Shown: positions 8,534 to 17,518, counted from the first letter of the stretch. The stretch is 64,000 nucleotides of DNA from VXYL01 sp965116345 (GCA_965116345.1 OZ220680.1:186001-250000); one strand, 5' to 3'. The notes: a model not told the origin generated them from the letters alone. Translations and numbers: made by a program.

Positions 8534-10798
8534 GTGGCCCTGTTGGCGCTGGCGGTGTACGTCCTGTTGGCCATCGGTTCCTATTCGCCCCTCGACCCCG
8601 CATGGACGTTTGCCGGGTCCGGTCTCACGGTATCGAACCTCGTGGGGCGCAGTGGCGCGTGGATCGCCGATGTCTTTCTGCTGGCCTTCGGCTGGGCGGC
8701 CTACCTGGTACCACTCGGTCTCGCGGTGAGTTCGGCCTTGTTGTTCAGGCCGCGCGGCCGTCGGGAGCGGTCCTGGGCATCCCTCGTGGTACGTAGCGGC
8801 GGGTTCGTCGCCGTGGTCGTATCGACCTGCCTGTTGTTGTGTCTGCATGTGGAGTCTGGCGGGCACCTTCCCGCCGGACCGGGCGGTGCCATCGGGGATG
8901 GGATCGCCCGGGCCGGATTGCCGTTGCTGAACTGGGTCGGACTGACCCTCTGTGCACTGGCCGTGCTGGTGATCGGTTCCCAGGCGACCCTTGGCTACTC
9001 ATGGCTCGGCGTACTTGAAAAGACCGGTCGGGGCGTGCATGCGATAGCAGTTGGCGCGGTGGCCGCATTGGCCAGTGTTCGCACCCTGGTTCGCCGACTC
9101 CGCGGGCTGACCATGTCGCGGCGTTCGCCGTCTGCCAAGATCGCGGTACCCCCGAAACGAAAGTCCAAGGCGGCTAAACGACGTGCCGAGCCGGTGATCC
9201 AGGACCCCGCCAAGCGGGTGAAGCCGAAGGTCGAGACGCCGGCGAAACCTCCACCGGCAGGTTTCCAGGGTCGCTTGTTCGACCTCGGGACTCCCGGGCT
9301 CGAACTGCTGGAGGACTACGAGGCGGACACGACGGGCGGATTCTCCCGCGAGTCGCTGGACGCCATGTCCAGACTCCTGGAGAAGAAGCTGGCCGACTTC
9401 GGCGTCGACGCCAGGGTGGTTTCGGTTCTTCCCGGACCCGTGGTCACGCGTTTCGAACTGGAACCGGCCGATGGCGTGAAGGTCAGTAAAATCAGTAGCC
9501 TGGTCAAAGATCTTGCACGATCGCTGGCCGTCGTAAGCGTCCGGATCGTGGAGATCATCCCGGGCAAGTCCGTCGTCGGGATCGAGATCCCCAACGAGCG
9601 CCGCGAAGTGGTGCGCCTGAAACAAATCCTCAACTCGAGCGAGTACGAGCAGGCGTCCTCGCCACTGACCCTGGCGCTGGGCAAGGACATCGCAGGCGCT
9701 CCAGTGATGGCCGATGTGGGCAAGATGCCCCATCTGCTTGTCGCAGGAACCACCGGGTCCGGCAAGTCCGTCGGCGTCAACGCAATGCTGCTGTCAATGC
9801 TCTACAAGGCCACCCCGGACCAGCTTCGCCTAATCCTGGTGGATCCCAAGATGCTCGAGTTGGCCGTCTACGAGGGCATTCCGCACCTCCTGACGCCCGT
9901 TGTCACGGACATGAAGGATGCCGCCCAGGCGCTCAATTGGTGCGTCGCGGAGATGGAGCGCCGCTACCAGTTGATGGCCGCGCTCGGCGTGCGCAACATC
10001 GGCGGCTACAACCGCCGAATCGAGGAAGGCCGAGGCATCGGCCAACCGGTGCTGGATCCCCTATGGGAGGATCCCCTGGAAGACGGGGCGGACGGGGTAG
10101 ATGAGGAAGCCCCGGCCCTCGAACCGTTGCCATTCATCGTCGTCGTGATCGACGAGTTCGCCGACATGATGATGATCGTCGGCAAGAAGGTCGAGCAGTT
10201 GATCGCCCGCATCGCGCAGAAGGCGAGGGCGGCGGGTATTCACTTGATCCTCGCCACCCAGCGGCCTTCGGTGGACGTCATCACGGGGCTGATCAAGGCG
10301 AACATTCCCGCGCGGATTTCCTTCCAGGTGTCGAGCAAGGTCGACTCCCGAACCATCCTGGACCAGGGAGGCGCGGAGCAGCTTCTCGGACACGGGGACA
10401 TGCTGGTCCTGCCGCCGGGTACCAGTATGCCGAGACGTGTACACGGTGCGTTCGTATCGGACGAGGAGGTTTTGGCAGTCGCGGAGGATTGGAAGGAACG
10501 CGCCCAGCCGAAGTACATTCACGAAGTGCTCCAAGGTTCGCCGGACCCGGCGGTGCCGGGTACGGTCGACTTTGGCGGCAAAGACGACGACACGGCAGAG
10601 CCCCTATACGAGGAAGCCGTGGTGTTCGTGATCGGGTCTCGGCGCGCCTCGATCTCCGCGGTTCAGCGCAAGTTGCGGATCGGCTACAACCGAGCGGCTC
10701 GACTCATCGAAAAGATGGAAGAGAATGGGGTAGTGTCCGCGATGAACAGCAACGGCTCCAGGGAGGTCCTTGTTCCCGTTGGCGCGAACATCGAATAG
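8534..10798 (+). CDS. ftsK: DNA translocase FtsK
   Basis: At least 754 residues. Septum-bound hexameric motor that moves chromosomal DNA during division and activates XerCD at dif. Four N-terminal membrane helices within the first ~170 residues, a short basic linker (about 190-245), the alpha/beta motor with Walker A AGTTGSGKSVGVN (about residue 402) and Walker B IVVVIDEFADMMM, and a C-terminal winged-helix gamma domain (QRKLRIGYNRAARLIEKMEE) that reads KOPS. The GTG at 8534 is the first standard start in frame; the frame is open about 60 bp further with hydrophobic continuity (FTFVPLREIGL), so the true start may be upstream at a rare codon. The linker is short for FtsK. Confidence 0.96.
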   Translation: MALLALAVYVLLAIGSYSPLDPAWTFAGSGLTVSNLVGRSGAWIADVFLLAFGWAAYLVPLGLAVSSALLFRPRGRRERSWASLVVRSGGFVAVVVSTCLLLCLHVESGGHLPAGPGGAIGDGIARAGLPLLNWVGLTLCALAVLVIGSQATLGYSWLGVLEKTGRGVHAIAVGAVAALASVRTLVRRLRGLTMSRRSPSAKIAVPPKRKSKAAKRRAEPVIQDPAKRVKPKVETPAKPPPAGFQGRLFDLGTPGLELLEDYEADTTGGFSRESLDAMSRLLEKKLADFGVDARVVSVLPGPVVTRFELEPADGVKVSKISSLVKDLARSLAVVSVRIVEIIPGKSVVGIEIPNERREVVRLKQILNSSEYEQASSPLTLALGKDIAGAPVMADVGKMPHLLVAGTTGSGKSVGVNAMLLSMLYKATPDQLRLILVDPKMLELAVYEGIPHLLTPVVTDMKDAAQALNWCVAEMERRYQLMAALGVRNIGGYNRRIEEGRGIGQPVLDPLWEDPLEDGADGVDEEAPALEPLPFIVVVIDEFADMMMIVGKKVEQLIARIAQKARAAGIHLILATQRPSVDVITGLIKANIPARISFQVSSKVDSRTILDQGGAEQLLGHGDMLVLPPGTSMPRRVHGAFVSDEEVLAVAEDWKERAQPKYIHEVLQGSPDPAVPGTVDFGGKDDDTAEPLYEEAVVFVIGSRRASISAVQRKLRIGYNRAARLIEKMEENGVVSAMNSNGSREVLVPVGANIE

Positions 10799-10826
10799 AA
10801 CCTCATCCGCTTTGTCTAATTGGTTC

Positions 10827-10832
10827 TATAAT
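10827..10832 (+). promoter_or_regulatory. Possible -10 box upstream of lolA
   Basis: A perfect TATAAT stands in an AT-rich stretch between ftsK and lolA, 30 bp before the lolA ATG. No good -35 hexamer is visible at 16-18 bp spacing, so the call is tentative. Confidence 0.35.
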
Positions 10833-10861
10833 TCATTGAAAAAGCGTGATTGTTCCTGGTA

Positions 10862-11533
10862 ATGGGGCTTCGATCGGCAATCCTCGCGGCGGCGCTGCTG
10901 GCCTTGCAGGCATCGGCATCCTCGGTCGATACGGCGGAACTCGAGGAACTGCTGAATGGCATGACGAGCTTCCGTGCGGAGTTTCGACAGACGGTCACGG
11001 GCCACTATGGCGAAGTGCTGCAGACCTCCACCGGCCGGATGCATCTTGAGCGCCCAGGTCGGCTACGCTGGGAGGTGGACGAACCCTATCCGCAGCTCGT
11101 GCTGGCCGATGGCGATTCGGTATGGGTCTACGATCCGGACCTAGAGCAGGTCACCGTGCAGCCCTTGGCGGAGACGGTGGAAGGTTCCCCTGCGGTCTTT
11201 CTGACCGGACATTCCGCGGACTTGAAGGATCACTTCACCGTCGAGAAGGCGACCGATGACGTTGGACAGGACGGCGAGCGGCGGTTCGTCCTGGCACCCC
11301 GGGGTACGTCCGCGGGGGACACCGGTGCAATGTTCCGACACATTAGATTGACGTTCTCAGCCGAAGGCGCGCTAACGGGTTTGGACGTTGCCGACCATCT
11401 AGAGCAGGTGACCGCCATCGCGTTCACGGCGACGGAGGTGAACCCGGTGCTAGAATCGTCACTCTTCGACTTCGAGGTTCCCGAAGGAGTCGACGTCATT
11501 GGCGACATCCCAACCAACCCTGCCCCTGGGTGA
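10862..11533 (+). CDS. lolA: Outer membrane lipoprotein carrier protein LolA
   Basis: 223 residues. Periplasmic chaperone that carries lipoproteins from LolCDE to LolB. Signal peptide MGLRSAILAAALLALQASA (residues 1-19). Family motifs: MTSFRAEFRQTV, GRMHLERPGRLRWEVDEPYPQLVLADGD, WVYDPDLEQVTV, and the C-terminal NPVLESSLFDFEVPEGVDV. The ATG at 10862 gives a clean signal peptide; a TTG 12 bp earlier is possible. Lies between ftsK and rarA as in Pseudomonas and relatives. Confidence 0.94.
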   Translation: MGLRSAILAAALLALQASASSVDTAELEELLNGMTSFRAEFRQTVTGHYGEVLQTSTGRMHLERPGRLRWEVDEPYPQLVLADGDSVWVYDPDLEQVTVQPLAETVEGSPAVFLTGHSADLKDHFTVEKATDDVGQDGERRFVLAPRGTSAGDTGAMFRHIRLTFSAEGALTGLDVADHLEQVTAIAFTATEVNPVLESSLFDFEVPEGVDVIGDIPTNPAPG

Positions 11534-12830
11534 GGGCTTTTCCGAGCCCGCTTCGCAAGCGCCCGCGTCACGTCCCCTTGCGGACCGCATGCGGCCCACC
11601 AGCCTCGACGATTTTGTCGGTCAGGAACACCTGCTCGGCGAAGACGGGCCCTTGGGCCAACTCGCCGATCGGGGCGTGGTCCACTCGATGGTGCTTTGGG
11701 GGCCGCCTGGAACCGGCAAGACGACCTTGGCCAAGCTGCTGGCCAACGCCGCAGGCGCGCGTTGGCAGAGCCTGTCGGCGGTGCTGGCGGGGATCAAGGA
11801 CGTGCGCACCGCGATCGAGGATGCACGCGCGGTGCCGGATCGCGTGACGGTGCTGTTCATAGACGAGGTGCATCGCTTCAACAAGGCCCAGCAGGATGCG
11901 TTCCTGCCCCACGTCGAGAATGGCACCGTCACCTTCATCGGCGCGACCACCGAGAACCCGTCCTTCGAGGTCAACTCCGCGCTCCTGTCCCGGACCCGGG
12001 TCTATGTCCTGAAACCCCTCGAACCCGCGCACATCGAGGTACTCGTGCGCCGGGCGGCGGTGGGTGACCTCGGGGTCGAGGTGGCGGACGATGGTGTGCG
12101 CGAACTGCTCGCGGTGGCCGACGGCGATGCGAGGCGCGCGTTGAACACCTTGGAAGTCGCAGTGCAGCTGGCGACGGACACGGTGGAGTCGGGACACGTG
12201 CTCGAAGCGAGTGGCCAGACGTACCGCCGTTTCGACAAGGGCGGGGATGCCTTCTACGAGCAGATCTCCGCTTTGCACAAGGCGGTGCGCGGCAGCGCGC
12301 CGGACGCGGCCCTCTACTGGTTGGCACGAATGCTGGACGGCGGCTGCGATCCCCTCTACGTGGGCAGGCGGCTGGTGCGTATGGCCAGCGAGGACATCGG
12401 CAACGCCGATCCCCGGGGACTGCAACTCGCCATCGACGCGTGGGACGCCTTCCGCCGGCTCGGCTCGCCGGAGGGTGAATTGGCGCTTGCCCAGGCGGTG
12501 CTGTACCTGGCGAGCGCGCCCAAGAGCAACAAGATCGAAGAGGCCTACTTGAGGGCAATGGCCTACGTTCGCGACAGCCCGTCGCATCCCGTGCCGCTTC
12601 GCCTGCGCAACGCTCCGACGAAGCTGATGGAGAACCTGGGACACGGCAGGGACTACCGCTACGCCCATGCGGAGGAGGGCGCGTATGCCGCAGGCGAGCG
12701 GTATTTCCCCGACGACATGCCGGATGTCCGCTTCTACGAGCCAACGGACCAGGGCCTGGAGGCGAGGATCGCCGAGCGGCTGGCGAGACTCGAAGAGCGG
12801 GACCGGGCAGCACGCCGATCGGACCCGTAG
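11499..12830 (+). CDS. rarA: Replication-associated recombination protein A (RarA/MgsA, WRNIP1 family)
   Basis: 443 residues, standard length. AAA+ clamp-loader-like ATPase acting at stalled forks. Motifs: ADRMRPTSLDDFVGQEHLLG, Walker A GPPGTGKTT, Walker B LFIDEVHRFNKAQQDAFLP, sensor 1 IGATTENPSFEVN, and the tetramerisation domain with DPLYVGRRLVRMASEDIGNADP. The start is a TTG at 11499 inside the lolA 3' end (35-bp overlap), supported by GAAGGAG at 11483-11489. Confidence 0.95.
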   Translation: MATSQPTLPLGEGFSEPASQAPASRPLADRMRPTSLDDFVGQEHLLGEDGPLGQLADRGVVHSMVLWGPPGTGKTTLAKLLANAAGARWQSLSAVLAGIKDVRTAIEDARAVPDRVTVLFIDEVHRFNKAQQDAFLPHVENGTVTFIGATTENPSFEVNSALLSRTRVYVLKPLEPAHIEVLVRRAAVGDLGVEVADDGVRELLAVADGDARRALNTLEVAVQLATDTVESGHVLEASGQTYRRFDKGGDAFYEQISALHKAVRGSAPDAALYWLARMLDGGCDPLYVGRRLVRMASEDIGNADPRGLQLAIDAWDAFRRLGSPEGELALAQAVLYLASAPKSNKIEEAYLRAMAYVRDSPSHPVPLRLRNAPTKLMENLGHGRDYRYAHAEEGAYAAGERYFPDDMPDVRFYEPTDQGLEARIAERLARLEERDRAARRSDP

Positions 12831-12904
12831 AGGCGACCGCACGCCCTGGCGGGCGCGTTGTCGTCGCCCGTCTTGGCGAAACGACGCGGTGCGGGTGCTG
12901 GCAC

Positions 12905-12982
12905 GGGCGACCACAAGGGTCGCCCCTACGCTAGCAGCCCGTTGGACTCGCCGCTTGCGCCGTAAGTCCAACGGGCTGCTAG
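12905..12982. repeat. Two adjacent intergenic palindromes (REP-like)
   Basis: First, GGGCGACC-acaag-GGTCGCCC at 12905-12925. Second, an 18-bp perfect inverted repeat beginning and ending with CTAG (12931-12948 and 12965-12982), whose loop contains GCTTGCGCCGTA. That loop sequence recurs in the repeat at 35695-35755 and at the left integration junction near 43497, so these look like members of one repeat family. It may also act as a terminator for rarA. Confidence 0.7.
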
Positions 12983-13020
12983 ACTGCGGGCCGATTGGGG
13001 GCCGGTGTAAGGCGTTTGTC

Positions 13021-13392
13021 GTGAAATCAATCCTCTGGGTCGCTGCGGGGGGCGCTTGCGGTGCGGTTCTGCGGTTCGCGGTCCAGGAGATCGCGAACAC
13101 CTCGAACTCGTTCCCATGGGGAACGTTTGTGGTCAACGCCACGGGTTCGCTGGCGGTTGGCTTGTTGGTGGGGCTGTGCGCGGGTCTACCCTGGTTTGAA
13201 GGCACTGGCCGGGCCTTTCTGGTGGCCGGTCTTCTCGGTGCGTTCACGACCTTCTCGGCGTTCTCAGTGGAGACGGTGCTCCTGCTTGAGCAGGGACGGC
13301 TTGGCACCGCCGTCGCCTACGTGGCTGCCAGTGTCGGCGTCTGTCTGGCGGCCGCACTTGCCGGTTACCGCCTGGTTGGGGCTCTGCAATGA
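13021..13392 (+). CDS. crcB: Fluoride efflux channel CrcB/Fluc
   Basis: 123 residues, four membrane helices, a dual-topology dimer that exports fluoride. Family motifs: AAGGACGAVLRF, PWGTFVVNATGSLAVG, and the pore motif GLLGAFTTFSAFSVE. GTG start at 13021; no strong upstream ribosome site but the N-terminus fits the family exactly. Overlaps serS by 4 bp (ATGA). I see no fluoride riboswitch in the 190 bp upstream, which are occupied by palindromes. Confidence 0.95.
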   Translation: MKSILWVAAGGACGAVLRFAVQEIANTSNSFPWGTFVVNATGSLAVGLLVGLCAGLPWFEGTGRAFLVAGLLGAFTTFSAFSVETVLLLEQGRLGTAVAYVAASVGVCLAAALAGYRLVGALQ

Positions 13393-14669
13393 TCGATCCG
13401 CACGCTTTGCGTCGCGACATCCGGGGTGTCGCGGAGCGCTTGCGACGGCGCGGTTTCGACCTTGACGTCGCCGGATTCGAAGATCTCGAAGCGCGTCGGC
13501 GTTCGGTCCAGGACGAGGCCGAGCGGCTTCGCCACGAGCGGCGGACGTCTTCCAAGCGGATCGGGGCGGCCAAGGCGGCTGGCGAGGATATCGAACCGCT
13601 GGTACGTGCCGTGGGGGACCTGGGGGAGCGCTTGACAGTGGCCGCTGGTGAGTTCGATGCCGTTCGCGGGGAACTCGACGAGTTCGTGCTGGCGATCCCC
13701 AATCCGCCGCACGAAAGCGTACCTGCCGGGACCGATGAAACCGACAACAGGGAACTCCGCTCCTGGGGGAGGCCCATGGAGTTCAACTTCGAACCGCGGG
13801 ACCACGTCGAACTGGCGGCCGGCCACCTCGACCTTGAGAGTGCCGCCAAGGTGGCCGGTGCGCGATTCTCCGTGCTGCGGGGACCGCTTGCCAGGCTGCA
13901 CCGGGCCCTTACCCAGTTCATGATCGACGTGCACACCGGCGAACACGGGTACGAGGAGGTCTACGTGCCCTACCTCGTGCACCGGAGCGCGCTGGAAGGC
14001 ACCGGTCAGTTGCCCAAGTTCGAAGCTGACCTGTTTGCCGTCGCGAGCGATCGGGATCGGTTTCTGATTCCCACGGCGGAGGTGCCGGTCACCAACCTCG
14101 TTCGCGACAGGATTCTCGATGCCCAGGAACTACCCCTGAGGCTCGCGGCTCACACTCCGTGTTTCCGCAGCGAGGCCGGCAACTACGGCAAGGACACCCA
14201 CGGCATCTTCCGTCAACACCAGTTCGAGAAGGTGGAATTGGTGCAGATCGTCCACCCGGACACCTCGTGGGACGCTTTGGACGAGTTGACCGCCCATGCC
14301 GAGACCATTCTGCGTCGCCTGGAGCTGCCCTACCGCGCCGTGGTGCTGTGCGCCGGGGACCTGGGCTTCGCCGCCGCCAAGACCATCGATCTGGAGGTTT
14401 GGCTACCCGGCGAACGCCGCTATAGGGAGATCTCGTCCTGCAGCAACTTCCTGGACTTCCAGGCGCGGCGCATGCTCGCCCGCTTCCGGGACCCCGACAC
14501 GGGCAGGCCGGACTACGTGCACACCATCAACGGGTCGGGCCTGGCGGTAGGCCGGACACTGATTGCGCTCCTCGAGAACTTCCAGGACGGCGACGGCGTG
14601 GTCCATATTCCCGATGCGCTGCGGTCCTACATGGGAGGCATGGATCGCCTGGCGTTCCAAGCCCCCTGA
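13389..14669 (+). CDS. serS: Serine--tRNA ligase
   Basis: 426 residues, class II aminoacyl-tRNA synthetase that charges tRNA-Ser and tRNA-Sec. N-terminal two-helix arm (residues 1-100) that grips the long variable arm, then the catalytic core with motif 2 (TPCFRSEAGNYGKDTHGIFR, HQFEKVE) and motif 3 (INGSGLAVGRTLIALLEN). Complete and unremarkable. Translationally coupled to crcB. Confidence 0.98.
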   Translation: MIDPHALRRDIRGVAERLRRRGFDLDVAGFEDLEARRRSVQDEAERLRHERRTSSKRIGAAKAAGEDIEPLVRAVGDLGERLTVAAGEFDAVRGELDEFVLAIPNPPHESVPAGTDETDNRELRSWGRPMEFNFEPRDHVELAAGHLDLESAAKVAGARFSVLRGPLARLHRALTQFMIDVHTGEHGYEEVYVPYLVHRSALEGTGQLPKFEADLFAVASDRDRFLIPTAEVPVTNLVRDRILDAQELPLRLAAHTPCFRSEAGNYGKDTHGIFRQHQFEKVELVQIVHPDTSWDALDELTAHAETILRRLELPYRAVVLCAGDLGFAAAKTIDLEVWLPGERRYREISSCSNFLDFQARRMLARFRDPDTGRPDYVHTINGSGLAVGRTLIALLENFQDGDGVVHIPDALRSYMGGMDRLAFQAP

Positions 14670-14681
14670 TCCAGCCCGTTC

Positions 14682-16049
14682 GTGGACACACTGCCGCTCG
14701 CCCTCAAGCTCGCCGGTCAACCCTGCCTCGTCGTCGGTGGCGGGGCGGTGGCACGGCGGAAGATCGAGCTTTTGGTCGCGGCGAAGGCCGAGTTGACGGT
14801 GGTGGCCATCGCCCCTCACGACGACGTCGTCGACTACTGCGGCGAACATGGCGTCGTGGTTGTTCGACGGCCGTTCGACGCCTTGGACGTGGCCGGTCGG
14901 CTCCTGGTGATCGCGGCGACGGACGACGCCGAGGTCAATGCCGAGGTCTTCGCGGCCTGTGGTCGCTATGGTGTGCTGGTCAACTGCGTTGACCGGGGCG
15001 ATTTATCGACGGCGATCTTCCCTGCCATCGTTGACCGCGATCCAGTGACGGTGGGCATTTCCACCGGCGGCACATCGCCGACGCTGGCACGACACCTGAG
15101 GGAACGAATCGAGAGCCTGCTGCCGACATCGCTCGGCGCGTTGGCCGTCTATCTCGGCAGCCGGCGCGAGCAAATCAAGGCGGCGATGCCTGACGCGGCG
15201 GACCGGCAGAAGTTCTGGGACCGGGTGCTGGACACCCTGCTGGGTGACTTGGCCGCTCGCGGGAATCTCGAGGGCGCGGACGCGGTCCTGGCGGCGGAGC
15301 TGGCGTCGTCCGGGCCGACGGGGCTCGTCTCGCTGGTCGGCGGGGGTCCGGGCGATCCCGAACTGCTGACCATCAAGGCCCTGCGTTGCCTGCAGCGGGC
15401 GGACGTGGTGTACCACGACAAGCTGGTGAGCGCGGGCGTGCTCAACCGTTGCCGCCGCGATGCGAGGCGCGTGGATGTAGGACGAAGGGCGGGTGAGGGC
15501 GCCAGCCGGAACCGTCAACAGGGAATCAATGCGCAACTCGTGGACGATGCCCGCCGGGGACTGCGCGTCGTCCGCCTCAAGGGCGGCGATCCACTCGTCT
15601 TCAGCCGCGGTGGTGAGGAGATCGCCTGGCTGGCCGACCAGGACGTTCCGTTCGAGGTGGTGCCGGGAGTCACCGCCGCCTCGGCCTGCGCGGCCATCGC
15701 CGGGATTCCGCTGACGCATCGGGATTGGGCCCAGTCCGTGCGTTTCGTGACCGCGCGTGCCAAGGGCGGTGTTGATCCGGACTGGACGGAAACGACGCAG
15801 CGGGATCAAACCCTGGTCGTGTACATGGGCCTCAAGGTCTTGGGAACTGTCTGCGAGCACCTCGTCAAAGCCGGAGCGGACGCGCAGACGCCCGCGGCCG
15901 CGGTCTCCCGGGCAAGCCTGCCGGATCAGCGGGTAGTGACCGGCACCCTTGCCGACCTGGCATCGCGTGTTCGCAAAGCGGGTCTCAAGGGTCCCCTTAC
16001 AACCATCGTCGGGCAGGTGGCATCGCTTGCCAAGGACACATCGCCGTAG
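14682..16049 (+). CDS. cysG: Siroheme synthase CysG (SUMT / precorrin-2 dehydrogenase / ferrochelatase)
   Basis: 455 residues, the full trifunctional form. N-terminal NAD-binding domain (VGGGAVARRKIELL, then ISTGGTSPTLARHLRERIE with the regulatory Ser) oxidises precorrin-2 and inserts iron; the C-terminal methyltransferase domain (LVGGGPGDPELLTIKA, LKGGDPLVFSRGGEE, VVPGVTAASACAA, VVYMGL) methylates uroporphyrinogen III. Makes siroheme for sulfite/nitrite reductase. GTG start at 14682, 12 bp after serS. Confidence 0.97.
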   Translation: MDTLPLALKLAGQPCLVVGGGAVARRKIELLVAAKAELTVVAIAPHDDVVDYCGEHGVVVVRRPFDALDVAGRLLVIAATDDAEVNAEVFAACGRYGVLVNCVDRGDLSTAIFPAIVDRDPVTVGISTGGTSPTLARHLRERIESLLPTSLGALAVYLGSRREQIKAAMPDAADRQKFWDRVLDTLLGDLAARGNLEGADAVLAAELASSGPTGLVSLVGGGPGDPELLTIKALRCLQRADVVYHDKLVSAGVLNRCRRDARRVDVGRRAGEGASRNRQQGINAQLVDDARRGLRVVRLKGGDPLVFSRGGEEIAWLADQDVPFEVVPGVTAASACAAIAGIPLTHRDWAQSVRFVTARAKGGVDPDWTETTQRDQTLVVYMGLKVLGTVCEHLVKAGADAQTPAAAVSRASLPDQRVVTGTLADLASRVRKAGLKGPLTTIVGQVASLAKDTSP

Positions 16050-16076
16050 CGCCTCGCGACTCGTTCGCAGCCCGCG

Positions 16077-16258
16077 CTAGGGAAGGTCTTCCAGGCCTTC
16101 CCTAGGAATGCTCTGATCAAGCCATCCTTGGCTTGATCAGAAACGCAAAAACAAGAGCGCGGTCTTTTTTTGCGTGCAAATTCAATTCCTTGCGTCGTTG
16201 AATTTGGCGGCACATCCCTGTGCCGCGCTAGGGAAGGTCTTAATCAGACCTTCCCTAG
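16077..16258. repeat. Cluster of five to six palindromes between cysG and tusE
   Basis: Two copies of a palindrome bounded by CTAG, CTAGGGAAGGTCT...AGACCTTCCCTAG (16077-16105 and 16228-16258; the first has a diverged inner arm), bracket other hairpins: TCTGATCAAGCCA/TGGCTTGATCAGA (16112-16141), CGCAAAAA/TTTTTTGCG (about 16144-16175), AAATTCAA/TTGAATTT (16178-16205) and CGGCACA/TGTGCCG (16208-16225). It can serve as a bidirectional terminator for the convergent cysG and tusE; the number and nesting suggest accumulated REP-like or small mobile repeats. Confidence 0.75.
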
Positions 16259-16602
16259 AGGCACTTGTCGGGTCGGGGTAGTCCAGCGATCCTCGCGACC
16301 CTTCGGGCCGGACTCCCGGGGCTCGCGGCACTCCCGGCAAAGAGCCGCATGAGCGCGAGGCTCGATGCCAATTCGGCGTCCACCCGGTCGCGTACCAGTC
16401 TGACCAGGGGACGCATCGATGGCGACACGCCGGTCTCCAGGTAGAAGTCCCTCGCGGCTTTGATCACGCGCCAATGGTCGGGGCCCAGTTCGACGCCCTC
16501 CAGCTCTGCCAGCCGCTGGGCCGTCGGTTCGGCCCAGGAGCCCGGCTTCGCCAAGTGTCCGTCGTCGTCCAGGATCAGGTCCACGTGACGCTGCCCCGAC
16601 AC
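16255..16602 (-). CDS. tusE: Sulfur relay protein TusE (DsrC/TusE family)
   Basis: 115 residues. Accepts persulfide sulfur from TusD and passes it to MnmA for tRNA 2-thiouridine synthesis. Motifs ILDDDGHLAKPGSW, VELGPDHWRVIKAARDFYLE, and the penultimate conserved Cys in GLPRPDKCL. The second Cys (ten residues upstream) that marks dissimilatory DsrC is absent, so TusE is preferred over DsrC. The stop codon TAG lies inside the CTAG arm of a palindrome. GTG start overlaps tusB by 28 bp; a later GTG at 16584 is possible. Confidence 0.88.
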   Translation of the reverse strand: MSGQRHVDLILDDDGHLAKPGSWAEPTAQRLAELEGVELGPDHWRVIKAARDFYLETGVSPSMRPLVRLVRDRVDAELASSLALMRLFAGSAASPGSPARRVARIAGLPRPDKCL

Positions 16603-16832
16603 GCCACGACCCAGGCAACGAAGTCGGCGTAGGACAACTGCTCGATTCCGTCGGGCAGTGCGACGCTCAGATCGACAGCGTCCTCGGCGACCACGCCGAC
16701 GCGTGCCGATGTGGCGATGCCCGGCAGGGCGAACACCCCGTCGCCGAGCACCACGAGGGAGTCGCCGTCCGCCATGGCCACCAAGCAGGACGCGGCCGAG
16801 TCTGGATTTGAAAGGATGTGCAGGATGCCCAT
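16575..16832 (-). CDS. tusB: Sulfur relay protein TusB (DsrH family)
   Basis: 85 residues. Small subunit of the TusBCD hexamer. N-terminus MGILHILSNPDSAASCL and the pattern DGDSLVVLGDGVFAL are typical of DsrH/TusB. Lies 1 bp after tusC. The group order tusD-tusC-tusB-tusE is the standard operon, here on the opposite strand to cysG. Confidence 0.88.
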   Translation of the reverse strand: MGILHILSNPDSAASCLVAMADGDSLVVLGDGVFALPGIATSARVGVVAEDAVDLSVALPDGIEQLSYADFVAWVVACRGSVTWT

Positions 16833-16833
16833 A

Positions 16834-17160
16834 TCAGTCGTTGAGCACGATGTCGTGCGCGGCGATCAGATCCCGAACGTTCTCGGCGCTTGCGAGGCGG
16901 ACGTCGATGTCGATTGCATCCGGTGAGAGGTCGCGCTTCTCCAGGCTGTCCACGGCAACGTGCAGTTCACTGACCCCGTAGGTGGATAGCGCCTTGATCG
17001 ACGACTGCCGGCTCTCGAGGCCGACGAGCTGGTATACGCCGTCGTCCGTGAACAGGACCGACGTGGGTTGCTCGAACACCCCCGAGACGAGCATTAGGTC
17101 GGTGGTCTCGTCGGCGAGCGTATTGGGCCGGCGGCGGATCAGATAGAGGACGCTCTTCAT
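16834..17160 (-). CDS. tusC: Sulfur relay protein TusC (DsrF family)
   Basis: 108 residues. MKSVLYLIRRRPN start, LMLVSGVFEQPTSVLFTDDGVYQL and LHVAVDSLEKRDLSPDAI match the DsrF/TusC fold (DsrE-like). Structural subunit of TusBCD. Starts 3 bp after tusD ends. Confidence 0.9.
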   Translation of the reverse strand: MKSVLYLIRRRPNTLADETTDLMLVSGVFEQPTSVLFTDDGVYQLVGLESRQSSIKALSTYGVSELHVAVDSLEKRDLSPDAIDIDVRLASAENVRDLIAAHDIVLND

Positions 17161-17163
17161 GGA

Positions 17164-17508
17164 TCAGAACGAAACCAGCCGGTCACTGGATTCGGCCGCC
17201 TCGATGAGTTGGCCCAGACCGACGATGGTGAATGCCGGGGCGATGGATTCCTCCACGATGCCACGTCGCGAGGCCGCAGCGACGCAGATTGCGAGTTCGA
17301 AGCCGTGCTGCGCGGCGAGTTCGGTCCACCCCTGGCGGGTGCCGGCATCGTCGGATGCAAACCGATTACCGACGGTGACCGCATCCTTGTAGAAGAAGAT
17401 CCGACCGATTCGGTGGCCGGCATCGAGTGCCGCGCGCGCGAACTTGAGGGCCCGTCCGGGCGCTCCGGTGTCTAACGGAGCGCCTTGGACCAGGAGATCG
17501 ATGCGCAA
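17164..17508 (-). CDS. tusD: Sulfurtransferase TusD (DsrE family)
   Basis: 114 residues. Carries the persulfide-bearing cysteine in the motif ELAICVAAASRRGI, which is the family's active-site loop; GRIFFYKDAVTVGNRF precedes it. Takes sulfur from TusA and hands it to TusE. First gene of the minus-strand tus operon; 10 bp downstream of pal, so pal-tusDCBE may be one transcript. Confidence 0.92.
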   Translation of the reverse strand: MRIDLLVQGAPLDTGAPGRALKFARAALDAGHRIGRIFFYKDAVTVGNRFASDDAGTRQGWTELAAQHGFELAICVAAASRRGIVEESIAPAFTIVGLGQLIEAAESSDRLVSF

Positions 17509-17518
17509 CGGGGCGTTG

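Noticed and set aside
12831..13020. Fluoride riboswitch upstream of crcB
   Set aside because: The region is taken up by palindromic repeats and shows no riboswitch-like conserved core that I can recognise.
11568..13307. Long minus-strand frame of 579 codons opposite rarA and crcB
   Set aside because: Antisense of two well-supported genes; translation is low-complexity His/Arg/Val-rich, typical of GC-rich shadow frames.
16255..16602. Dissimilatory sulfite reductase protein DsrC
   Set aside because: Only the penultimate Cys is present and no dsrAB lies nearby; TusE fits better with tusBCD.
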